A stretch of DNA of 64,000 nt from Akkermansia sp. RCC_12PD (lineage in GTDB: Bacteria; Verrucomicrobiota; Verrucomicrobiia; Verrucomicrobiales; Akkermansiaceae). The notes under the pieces were generated by a model, which had not been told where the DNA came from, did no database searches, and saw only the letters and a list, made by a program, of their open reading frames with translations. A program made the translations under genes and the position numbers. Each line of letters starts with the position of its first letter. The first letter of the stretch is position 1. The stretch covers positions 2,356,001 to 2,420,000 of the forward strand of contig NZ_CP143889.1 in assembly GCF_036417355.1 (NCBI RefSeq), in the 5' to 3' direction. Below, piece after piece: positions 25,890-33,975 of the stretch.

Positions 25890-28271
25890 ATGAACGATCT
25901 TTCTCCCAAGAAGGAATCCCTGGATGCCGTGGGCGCTGCCTCGGTATCCCTGTTTCCCAGCCCCAAGGCCATTCTGGGCCGGATTGTCCGGAAGTGGTAT
26001 TGGTGTGTGCTTTCCCTGTGCATCTGCCTTCCCCTGGCCTATTTGTATGCAGCGCGGCAGCCCCAGGTTTACGGAAAGGCCACCACCATCCTCATCAAGG
26101 ACGATTACCCCAAGGAATCCGTGGCCGCCACGGTGCTGGCCACCTCCAATGGCATCGTCAATACGGTCGCCACTAACCTGGATAACGAGATGTTCCTGCT
26201 TTCTTCCCATTCCTTGCTGGAAACGGTAGTCCGGAAGCTGAAGCTGGACGTCACCTACTGGAAGAAGGACAAGTTCCGCAAAGTGGAAGTTTATGAGGAT
26301 TCCCCCATTGCGGTGCAGTTCACGCCGGAGGGGGGAGCGGCTGACGCCAGGTTCTGCGTGGTTCCTCTTTCCGGGAAGGAATTCCGGCTGGAGAAGGATG
26401 AAAAGGACCGCGGGGGTCAGGAAACGGGAACTTTTGGCAAGGAGGTCCGCTTCGACTCCCTGACGTTCATCGTGGAGAAAACTCCCCGGTTCAGTGAAGC
26501 CGCGCTGAACGTGCCCGTGATTGTCAGGAAAACCTCCGTCAGGAATGCGGCGGTGGGGTTGAGAAGCGGATTGACCGTCAAAAAGGCAAATGGAAAGAAT
26601 AACCTGGTCAATGTTTCCATCCGCTGCAACAACCCGGTGAAGGCGGAGGTCATCCTCCACAGCATCGTCCATTTTTACAATGAGGCGTCCCTGAAAGAAA
26701 AAAACACGCGCGGCACAAAGACGAACAAATTCATCGGGGAGCGCCTGGCTGTCATCAGCGAGGAAATGAGAAAGAATGATCTGGCCGTTGAAAAGCTGAA
26801 AAAGGAGACAAATATCCTGACAGACCTGTCCACCGCGCTCACGGAAGAATATGAGAACAGCATCAATGACAAGAAGGATTTGAGGGAGCTGGCGCTGGAG
26901 ATCAAGTCCATCGAATATCTGAAGCAGTATCTGGAAGAGGAGGCGGAACATGACGCGAAGCTGGTGCCCATCAATTCGAAAATAGCGGACATGGGCATCC
27001 GGGACCAGATCGGCGTGTTCAATGACACCCTGCTGAAGAAGACCAGCCTGAAGGTGAATGCAGGGGACAACAATCCCATTGTCCGTGAGCTGGAAGCCAA
27101 TTTGTCCTCCCTGAAGGATGCGTTGAAACGTTCCGTGAACAATTACTATACTTCCCTGTTGGTCAAGAAGAAGAACATTCAGGACCAGCATGAGAAGACG
27201 CGGGAGCACATCAGGAACGTCTCCAGCAGGGAACGGGACGTTAACTACATTGACCGGGAGCAGCGCGTCCGGGAATCCCTGTATGTTTTCCTGTTGAACA
27301 AAAGGGAGGAAAATTCCCTGGCCCTGGCCGCCACGGAAGACAATGCGCGGATGGTGGACGGCGTGCGCGGAGGGGCCGGTCCGCTGGCTCCCAACGTGCC
27401 CAAGATTCTGCTGGTGGGCTTCCTCGTCGGGCTGGCCGTTCCCGTCCTGGGATGCGTGATTGCCGCGATGATGGATTCACGGGTGAAGCGCAGGGAGGAA
27501 ATAGAATCCCTGACGGACATTCCCGTTTACGGGGTGCTTCCCCGCAAGCCCAGGAAGTTGAAAAACCAGGAAATCGTGGTGAATCTGGAAGAGCCTTCCG
27601 AATTGTCGGAAAGCTTTCCTCTTCTCGCCGAACGCCTGGTCTCTCTGGCGGAAGAAAACGGTCCCGGCTGTTTCAGCATTCTGCTGACATCTTCATGCCC
27701 CGGAGAAGGAAAGACCTATCTGGCCGTGAATTTGGCCCTGTCCCTTGCCGTGGCCGGAAAGAAGGTTCTCCTGATGGACATGGACTTGAGGAAGGGAACG
27801 CTCAGTTCCCTGCTGGGAGGGCAAGGGAAGCCCGGAATAGGGAATCTGGACCGCTCCGGGGAAGGCGGATGGCGCTCCCTGGTGGAGAAATCCTCCGTTT
27901 CCGATCATTTGGATTATCTTTTTGCCGGAACTCTGCCGGACCATCCGTCCCGGCTTTTGCTGCATGACCGCGTCCGGGTGCTAATGGAGGAATTGAAGGA
28001 GCATTACGACTTCATCTTCATGGACTGCGTTCCCTACGCTTCCCTGGCGGATGCGCGCATCGTCGCCAGGCTGGCGGACGCCACGCTGTACGTCATGCGG
28101 GCCGGGTGCGTGAGGAAACGCGACCTGCCCTGTCTGCAGAAAACGTGGAAGAATGGGAAATTGAAGCGCATGGGCATTGTCCTGTGCGATGTGGAGAACC
28201 ATTCCCGTTCCTCCCGGAAATATGCCATGTACAGGAGTTTTGACACTTCTTCCCCGTGTCCGGGAAAATGA
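25890..28271 (+). CDS. Polysaccharide co-polymerase with tyrosine autokinase domain (Wzc-like)
   Basis: Inner-membrane chain-length and assembly regulator, 793 residues. The N-terminal Wzz domain has a first membrane helix (WYWCVLSLCICLPLAYLY, about 36-53), a long periplasmic coiled-coil region (about 260-480) and a second helix near KILLVGFLVGLAVPVLGCVI. The C-terminal BY-kinase domain has Walker A SCPGEGKT (about 601-608), Walker A' LLMDMDLRKG and Walker B FIFMDCVP. Only two tyrosines (KYAMY) remain near the C-terminus, fewer than the clusters of enterobacterial Wzc. It pairs with the Wza-like lipoprotein to drive export. Confidence 0.87.
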   Translation: MNDLSPKKESLDAVGAASVSLFPSPKAILGRIVRKWYWCVLSLCICLPLAYLYAARQPQVYGKATTILIKDDYPKESVAATVLATSNGIVNTVATNLDNEMFLLSSHSLLETVVRKLKLDVTYWKKDKFRKVEVYEDSPIAVQFTPEGGAADARFCVVPLSGKEFRLEKDEKDRGGQETGTFGKEVRFDSLTFIVEKTPRFSEAALNVPVIVRKTSVRNAAVGLRSGLTVKKANGKNNLVNVSIRCNNPVKAEVILHSIVHFYNEASLKEKNTRGTKTNKFIGERLAVISEEMRKNDLAVEKLKKETNILTDLSTALTEEYENSINDKKDLRELALEIKSIEYLKQYLEEEAEHDAKLVPINSKIADMGIRDQIGVFNDTLLKKTSLKVNAGDNNPIVRELEANLSSLKDALKRSVNNYYTSLLVKKKNIQDQHEKTREHIRNVSSRERDVNYIDREQRVRESLYVFLLNKREENSLALAATEDNARMVDGVRGGAGPLAPNVPKILLVGFLVGLAVPVLGCVIAAMMDSRVKRREEIESLTDIPVYGVLPRKPRKLKNQEIVVNLEEPSELSESFPLLAERLVSLAEENGPGCFSILLTSSCPGEGKTYLAVNLALSLAVAGKKVLLMDMDLRKGTLSSLLGGQGKPGIGNLDRSGEGGWRSLVEKSSVSDHLDYLFAGTLPDHPSRLLLHDRVRVLMEELKEHYDFIFMDCVPYASLADARIVARLADATLYVMRAGCVRKRDLPCLQKTWKNGKLKRMGIVLCDVENHSRSSRKYAMYRSFDTSSPCPGK

Positions 28272-28286
28272 CCCTGCCTGAAAACC

Positions 28287-29447
28287 ATGATCATGTCCGG
28301 TTCGCGTCTCAACGTTTTGTTTCTGGTGGAATCCCTCGCCGGGGGAGGAGCTGAAAAAATCCTTTCCGGCCTGGTGCGCGGATTGGACCGGGACAAATTC
28401 AACGTGACGGTATGCGCTGTCGTGGATTGCGGGCAGTACCGGGATGAAGTCCGGAAGCACGCCCGCTACCGCTTCATCGTGGGCGGACGGGGCTGGCTTT
28501 ACCGGTTGAAGTACGCGCTGGTGTACCGTTTTTTGCCCGCCGGGTGGATTTACAAATGGTTCATTGCCGGGGATTACGATGTGGAGGCGGCCTTTACGGA
28601 AGGCCTGCCTACCCGCCTGCTGGCGGCCGCGCCTGCGGGAAAGCGCGGAAAGGCCGGGAAGACCAGGAAAATAGCCTGGGTGCATGTGGACCTGGAAGCC
28701 AGGCCCTGGACACAAGGGGTGGTATTCCGGTCGCTGGACGAGGAAAAAAGGGCTTATGGCCGTTTCCACGTGGTGGCCCATGTGTCGCGGATGGTGAAAG
28801 AGGCTTTTGAAAGGCGTTTTGGAACGCATCCCGGTTCCGTCGTCGTGCATAATCCGGTGGACCGGGACGAGGTGCTGGCCAAATCCGCCGCTGTGGAGGA
28901 AGTTCCTGAAAAAAAGTGCTTCAGGATAGTTTCCGTCGGGCGTCTGGAAGAACAGAAGGGGTTTGACAGGCTTATCCGCGCCCTCGCCCGGCTGAAAGAG
29001 CGGGGCCACGCAGCGGAATTGGTTCTCCTTGGGGAAGGAAGCCTCAGAAGCGATCTGGAACGGCTGGCTGCCGGGCTGGGACTTTCGGAATCCCTGCTGA
29101 TGCCCGGTTTTATGGAAAATCCCTACCCGTGGATGGCGGGGGCGGACTTGTTCGTGTGCAGTTCCCGCAGCGAGGGAATGAGTACCGTCGTGACGGAAGC
29201 CCTCATTTTGGGCGTGCCCGTTCTGGCGGTGGAATGCTCCGGAATCGGGGAACAACTGGGAATGGGCAGGTTTGGCCGCATGGTGGATAATGACGACGAG
29301 GCGCTGGCCCGTGCGCTGGAAGACTTCGTGTCCGGCGGGGAATCGTGTGCGGAATGGCGGGAAAAGGCGGCTTTGGGAGGCCGGCAGGTGGCCTACGCGG
29401 GCGCCGTCCGGGAGGTGGAACGTCTGCTGGAGGGAGCGGAAAGATGA
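28287..29447 (+). CDS. Family 4 glycosyltransferase (tandem paralogue 1)
   Basis: GT-B glycosyltransferase of 386 residues starting MIMSGSRLNVLFLVESLAGGGAEK; the second Met at 28293 is a possible start. The GGGAEKIL loop is the acceptor/donor glycine-rich motif of GT4. The C-terminal part contains SVGRLEEQKGFDRLI and VCSSRSEGMSTVVTEALILG, the nucleotide-binding E...E region. It is clearly related to the next gene product along its length (DYDVEAAFTEG versus TYDVEAAFIEG; CSSRSEG in both), so the pair arose by duplication. Overlaps the next gene by ATGA. Linkage unknown. Confidence 0.85.
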   Translation: MIMSGSRLNVLFLVESLAGGGAEKILSGLVRGLDRDKFNVTVCAVVDCGQYRDEVRKHARYRFIVGGRGWLYRLKYALVYRFLPAGWIYKWFIAGDYDVEAAFTEGLPTRLLAAAPAGKRGKAGKTRKIAWVHVDLEARPWTQGVVFRSLDEEKRAYGRFHVVAHVSRMVKEAFERRFGTHPGSVVVHNPVDRDEVLAKSAAVEEVPEKKCFRIVSVGRLEEQKGFDRLIRALARLKERGHAAELVLLGEGSLRSDLERLAAGLGLSESLLMPGFMENPYPWMAGADLFVCSSRSEGMSTVVTEALILGVPVLAVECSGIGEQLGMGRFGRMVDNDDEALARALEDFVSGGESCAEWREKAALGGRQVAYAGAVREVERLLEGAER

Positions 29448-30595
29448 AAAAAAGAATCGTGTTTTTCGTCAACAGCCTGACGGGCGGCGGCGCGGAAAAA
29501 GTCCTGCAAACCCTGCTGAACGGCTGGGAAGGGCGCGGCTGGGATATTTCCGTCTATTGCCTGAAAAAGGAGGACGTGCCGCCCGGTTATCCCCGGAACA
29601 TTGCCTTCCGTTTTCTGCTTGATTCCCTGAGGAAAGGGGACGGGTTTTGGACGCGCCTGAAAGTCAAGGCGGGAAACAAGCTGAAGCTGCTGGTATACAG
29701 GCATTGCCCTCCGCCGGTCTTTTACCGCATGTTTGTCCGCGGAACCTATGATGTGGAGGCGGCCTTCATTGAAGGTTACGCCACCAGAATTGCCAGCGGC
29801 TCTCCCAATCCGGACAGCCGTAAGCTGGCATGGGTGCATATCGACCTTGCCGCCAATCACTGGACGCTGCCGGCCTACAGGAATGCGGAAGAGGAAAAAC
29901 GGGCCTACCGGCAGTTTGATACGGTGGTTTCCGTTTCCCGTGACGTTCGGGAATCCGTAGTGGCCCTGGCCGGTCCCCTGCGCGATGCCAGGGTTCTTTA
30001 CAATCCGATCGATGCGCAGGCCATCAGGGAAAAATCCGCGGAATTCGTGCCGCAGCGTCCGGAGGGGAAGATGCTTTTCTGCGCTTCCGGACGCCTTGTC
30101 CCGCAGAAGGGGTTCGACCGCCTGGCGGAAGCGTGCCGTCATCTGGTGCAGGCGGGATTCTCCTTCCATCTCTGGATTCTGGGAGAAGGACCGGAGGGCC
30201 GGAAGCTGAAGGCCCTGGCCGGGGAGTGGGGCTTGCAGGACAGGATCACATTCCTGGGCCATCGGGAAAATCCGTATCCCTATATGCGGGCGGCGGACTG
30301 GATGGTGTGTTCTTCCCGCAGCGAGGGGCATTCCACCGTCATTTCGGAAAGCCTGGTTCTCGGTATTCCCGTGGTTTCCACCCTGTGTTCCGGCGTCCGG
30401 GAGCAATTGGGGGACGGGGAATTCGGGCTGGTTGCCGGCAATAATACGCAGGACCTGCTCCGCGCTCTGGAAGATATCCTGACGGGAAGGGCCGATCGCC
30501 GGGATTACGGCGAACGGGCTCTCCGCGGAGGCAGCCGTTTTGATCTGGACGGACGGATGAGTGCCCTGGAAGGGCTTTTTGAAACAACCCATTGA
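29444..30595 (+). CDS. Family 4 glycosyltransferase (tandem paralogue 2)
   Basis: 383 residues starting MKKRIVFFVNSLTGGGAEK at the ATGA overlap with its paralogue. Same domain order: Gly-rich N-terminal loop, AWVHIDLAANHW in the middle, CASGRLVPQKGFDRLAE and VCSSRSEGHSTVISESLVLG in the C-terminal nucleotide-sugar domain. Divergence from the preceding protein is high enough that a different sugar or linkage is likely. Located in the stretch of transferase genes after Wza and Wzc. Function is assigned at family level only. Confidence 0.85.
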   Translation: MKKRIVFFVNSLTGGGAEKVLQTLLNGWEGRGWDISVYCLKKEDVPPGYPRNIAFRFLLDSLRKGDGFWTRLKVKAGNKLKLLVYRHCPPPVFYRMFVRGTYDVEAAFIEGYATRIASGSPNPDSRKLAWVHIDLAANHWTLPAYRNAEEEKRAYRQFDTVVSVSRDVRESVVALAGPLRDARVLYNPIDAQAIREKSAEFVPQRPEGKMLFCASGRLVPQKGFDRLAEACRHLVQAGFSFHLWILGEGPEGRKLKALAGEWGLQDRITFLGHRENPYPYMRAADWMVCSSRSEGHSTVISESLVLGIPVVSTLCSGVREQLGDGEFGLVAGNNTQDLLRALEDILTGRADRRDYGERALRGGSRFDLDGRMSALEGLFETTH

Positions 30596-30600
30596 ATCGC

Positions 30601-31626
30601 ATGCCTTTTGTCTCCGTTATCATTCCTGTTTTCAATGCCGGGCATTTTCTGGAAGAATGTGTGGATTCCGTCCTTCGGCAAACCCTGACGGATTTTGACG
30701 TCTGCCTGGTGGATGACGGTTCCACGGACGGGAGCGGCATCCTGTGCGATGCCCTGGCCACCCGGCATGAGAGGATCCATGCGGTTCACATGGGGAGGAA
30801 CAGGGGCGTATCCGCGGCGAGGAACCGCGGCATTGAAGAAACGGAGGGCTCGTGGCTGTGCTTTGTTGACGGGGATGACCGCGTGGAGCCCGCGTGCCTG
30901 CGGACTCTTGCCGCCGCCGTGGAAGACGGGGAATGCGATCTGGCCGTCGCCGGGCTGCGTTCCGTGCGTGCCGGCGGAAAGGACGTGCTTACGGTGCCCG
31001 TGCCGGTGGAACTGGAGGCCGTCCCCGGAAGGGAGGAGGAGTGGGTGCGCCTGTTCCGCTCCTTCCTGCTCTTCGGGCCCGTTGCCAAGTTGTACCGCAG
31101 GGAGCTGGTGGACAGGTATTCCATCCGCTTTCCGGAAGGCGTCTCCTACGGGGAGGACCTGGAATTCAACATGGCCTACCTGAAGCACATCAGGCGGCTG
31201 AGGACGGTGGACAAGGCCGTTTATTTCTACCGCAGGGCGGAAAAGGGCACTCTGTCCACGCGGTTCGTTCCGGAAAAATTTGAATGGATTGCCGGACAGT
31301 TCAGGATGGTCCGGCAATATTTCCGCGACCAGGGGCTTCAGGGCGGCCTCGTGGAGAATTATCTGGCGTCCCGGTGGTGGGGAATGGTGTATGATTCCCT
31401 GTTTGAAATTTACCGTTTCAAGGAGTGCCGCGGCGTGAAGGACCGCTTCAAGGCCGTCCGCAGTATTCTGAAAGTTCCGGAAAACGCGTTGCTGCGCGCC
31501 CATCCCGGCGCATTTCCCTGTCCGGAATGGATGAAAGTCTGCCTCTTTCTTCGTCTCCCCTTCTGCCTGTTCCTGCTCCTGGAAGGGGCGTACGCCGGGA
31601 AAAAATCATCAGACGGCCATGCGTAA
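30601..31626 (+). CDS. Family 2 glycosyltransferase
   Basis: 341 residues from the ATG at 30601 (MPFVSVIIPVFNAG); a TTG three codons earlier is possible. GT-A fold signatures are LVDDGSTDGSG, RGVSAARNRGIE and CFVDGDDRVEP (the DxD-type metal site). FGPVAKLYRRELVDRY and VSYGEDLEFNMAYL follow, as in many capsule GT2 enzymes. A C-terminal hydrophobic stretch (LFLRLPFCLFLLLEGAY) may associate with the membrane. The gene overlaps the pyruvyl transferase gene by eight bases. Confidence 0.86.
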   Translation: MPFVSVIIPVFNAGHFLEECVDSVLRQTLTDFDVCLVDDGSTDGSGILCDALATRHERIHAVHMGRNRGVSAARNRGIEETEGSWLCFVDGDDRVEPACLRTLAAAVEDGECDLAVAGLRSVRAGGKDVLTVPVPVELEAVPGREEEWVRLFRSFLLFGPVAKLYRRELVDRYSIRFPEGVSYGEDLEFNMAYLKHIRRLRTVDKAVYFYRRAEKGTLSTRFVPEKFEWIAGQFRMVRQYFRDQGLQGGLVENYLASRWWGMVYDSLFEIYRFKECRGVKDRFKAVRSILKVPENALLRAHPGAFPCPEWMKVCLFLRLPFCLFLLLEGAYAGKKSSDGHA

Positions 31627-32788
31627 AATTCTTCTATATCCTCACGGCGGCAGCGGCAATCACGGGTGCGAGGCGATTGTCAGGTCCACCATGCTGTTGC
31701 TGCGTCCTGAAAAGGGCAGCCTTGTTTCCTCCGCCTGCGGGCAGGACGTCCGGTGCGGCCTGGACCGCCTGGTGCGCGTTCTGCCGGAACGGCGCCCCAT
31801 CCGGAGGCTTTCCCCGGCCTGGGCTGCGGCGTGGATGCAGCTGCACGTTCTGGGGGTGAAGGATGCGTTTGACCTGATTGCCTTCGGCGGCATTGTGAAG
31901 GAAGCTGGGGATGCGGACCTGGCCCTGTGCGGCGGAGGGGACAATTACTGCTACGGGGAACCCGTCCATATCTACCTCCAGAACGAATTGCTCCGGAAGG
32001 CCGGCGTTCCTGTGGTCCTGTGGGGTTGTTCCCTGGAAAGGGAGGACATGAAGGGCAGGATGCTGGAGGACCTCGGGGCGTTTGACCTGATTGTGGCGCG
32101 GGAGTCCCTCACGTACGACGCCCTGCGGGAATGCGGCCTTTCCCGCGTGGTTCTGTATCCGGACCCGGCGTTTGCCCTGCCGGCCAACGAGGTGGAAGTT
32201 CCGGAGGGCTGGAAGGAGGGGAACATGGCCGGAATCAATGTCAGCCCCATGGTGATCGGGCACGAGGGGAGGCCCGGAGCCGTGATGGAAAATTATTCCC
32301 GGCTTGTCGAATGGCTGTTGGAAAACACGGAAATGAACGTGGCCCTGATTCCCCATGTGGTATGGGCCGGGAATGACGACCGCAAGCCTCTGGCGGAATT
32401 GCACGGGCGTTTCCGCCATACGGGAAGGGTGGTCATGATTGAAGACGCCCCCTGCGGGGACTTGAAGGGGTATATTTCCCGGTGCCGGTTCCTGGTGGCC
32501 GCCCGTACGCACGCATCCATCGCCGCTTATTCCACGGGCGTTCCCGCGCTGGTGGCTGGGTATTCCGTCAAGGCGCGCGGGATTGCCCGCGACTTGTTCG
32601 GAACGGAGGAGGGGCACGTGGTCCCGGTGCAGTCGCTGGACGGCCCGGATGAGTTGCGGAACGCCTTTGTTCGGATGATGGAAAGGGAGAAGGAAATCAA
32701 GGAGGCATACGGGAAAGTGCTTCCCGCGTATCTGGAACGGCTGTGCGGCTGCCGAAAAGAACTTGAATCCCTGGTGAAACGGTCATGA
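31619..32788 (+). CDS. Polysaccharide pyruvyl transferase family protein
   Basis: 389 residues, family PF04230 by recognition. These enzymes add a ketal-linked pyruvate from phosphoenolpyruvate to a sugar of the repeat unit, giving a negative charge. The N-terminus MRKILLYPHGGSGNHGCEAIVRST carries the family's GNxGC-type start. Conserved segments include CGGGDNYCYGE, VVLWGCSLE, LIVARESLTYDAL, LYPDPAFALP, and the C-terminal RFLVAARTHASIAAYSTGVPALVAGYSVKARGIA. It lies between a GT2 and the GH88-like gene with overlapping ends. A non-pyruvylating role (for example sulfate or other transfer) is not excluded by sequence. Confidence 0.82.
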   Translation: MRKILLYPHGGSGNHGCEAIVRSTMLLLRPEKGSLVSSACGQDVRCGLDRLVRVLPERRPIRRLSPAWAAAWMQLHVLGVKDAFDLIAFGGIVKEAGDADLALCGGGDNYCYGEPVHIYLQNELLRKAGVPVVLWGCSLEREDMKGRMLEDLGAFDLIVARESLTYDALRECGLSRVVLYPDPAFALPANEVEVPEGWKEGNMAGINVSPMVIGHEGRPGAVMENYSRLVEWLLENTEMNVALIPHVVWAGNDDRKPLAELHGRFRHTGRVVMIEDAPCGDLKGYISRCRFLVAARTHASIAAYSTGVPALVAGYSVKARGIARDLFGTEEGHVVPVQSLDGPDELRNAFVRMMEREKEIKEAYGKVLPAYLERLCGCRKELESLVKRS

Positions 32789-33975
32789 CTCTTTATGTTT
32801 CCATTCTTTCCGCAGCGGCGGTTCTTACGGCAGCGGCGGCCTGCGTGGACGCGTGGCGCTTCATGGGAATCTGGACGGGCCGCATCCGCATCGGCCGCTG
32901 GCGGGACCGCCGCGCATGGCAGGACGCCCTGGCCCGGAAGGCCGCGGCATGGCTGAAGCGCATGCCGGCAGTCCCCAAAAAGGACCAGGGAAGGCTGGTC
33001 CTCTGGGACATGCTGCGGGGTGCATATGCGGACGCCGCCATTCAGGGCTGGCAGCTAGGCGGCCTGTCCCTGGGCCTGAATGCCTACGCCGGAGACCGGA
33101 ATGACGGGGGGCTGAAGGAAAAACTGCGGGACGCCCTCGGCAGGCATGAACTGGTCGTGAATTATCTGGAGCGGGAAAATCCCGGAACATGGGAAGTGGA
33201 CAGGATGCTGCTGGATTATGCCGTGCTGGAAGCCGGATGCGGCGGAGAGGACCGGCTGATGGAAAAGTCTCTGGCCTTTCTGGAATCCCTGAAAACGGAG
33301 GCGGGTACTCTGGCTTACAGGCGCGGGCAGCCCGCCGTCCGCTACGTGGACACCATCGGCCTGGCTTGTCCGCTGGCGGCGGCCTGCGCGGCGCGCACGG
33401 GGCGGGAGGAATACTGGAACCTTGCGGCAAGGCAGGTGGAGGAATACGATGCGGCCCTTCTGGCCGGGTCCTCTTTTCCGGCCCACGGGTTTGAGATGGA
33501 CCGCGGCTATCCCCTGGGGCTGTACGACTGGTCGCGCGGTATCGGCTGGTATGCGCTGGGGCTGTGCGAACTGTACCGCCTGATGGAAGCCCACGGACGA
33601 CCGGAGGCGGGTGCGATGGCGAAGCGCATTGTGTCCCTGTCCCGCGAACTTCTGCCCCTCCGCAAGCGGAATGGCGGATTCGGGTGGATGGTTGCCAGGC
33701 CGGAATCCGTCTTTGAATCTTCCGGAACCGCCCTGATGGGCCTGTTGATGCTGGAGGCCTACCGCATTTCCGGGGAGCCCTGTTTTCTGGAGGCCGCTTT
33801 TGGTGCGGAAAAGGCCCTGATGGGGGTGACGCGCCGCAACGGAGCGCTGGACATGTGCCAGGGGGATACCAAGGGAATTGGCATGTATTCGGACGTCTGG
33901 GGCCTCATGCCCTTTGCCCAGGGAATGGCCCTGCGCCTGAGCGTGGAACTCAATAGGGAGGAACGGAAAGAATGA
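32785..33975 (+). CDS. Membrane-anchored GH88/GH105-like glycoside hydrolase
   Basis: 396 residues with an N-terminal hydrophobic anchor (3-22) and an (alpha/alpha)6-barrel-type remainder. The motif YVDTIGLACP (D189) matches the VDT(L/I) catalytic-region motif of GH105/GH88 unsaturated glucuronyl or rhamnogalacturonyl hydrolases. DWSRGIGWYALGLCELYR (R251) matches their RGxGW motif, and a late QGDTKGIGMY segment is present. Known family members remove a 4,5-unsaturated uronic acid left by polysaccharide lyases. Inside an export operon it may trim or edit the polymer, but it could have a different activity. No lyase gene was seen in the window. ATGA overlaps at both ends. Confidence 0.72.
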   Translation: MTLYVSILSAAAVLTAAAACVDAWRFMGIWTGRIRIGRWRDRRAWQDALARKAAAWLKRMPAVPKKDQGRLVLWDMLRGAYADAAIQGWQLGGLSLGLNAYAGDRNDGGLKEKLRDALGRHELVVNYLERENPGTWEVDRMLLDYAVLEAGCGGEDRLMEKSLAFLESLKTEAGTLAYRRGQPAVRYVDTIGLACPLAAACAARTGREEYWNLAARQVEEYDAALLAGSSFPAHGFEMDRGYPLGLYDWSRGIGWYALGLCELYRLMEAHGRPEAGAMAKRIVSLSRELLPLRKRNGGFGWMVARPESVFESSGTALMGLLMLEAYRISGEPCFLEAAFGAEKALMGVTRRNGALDMCQGDTKGIGMYSDVWGLMPFAQGMALRLSVELNREERKE

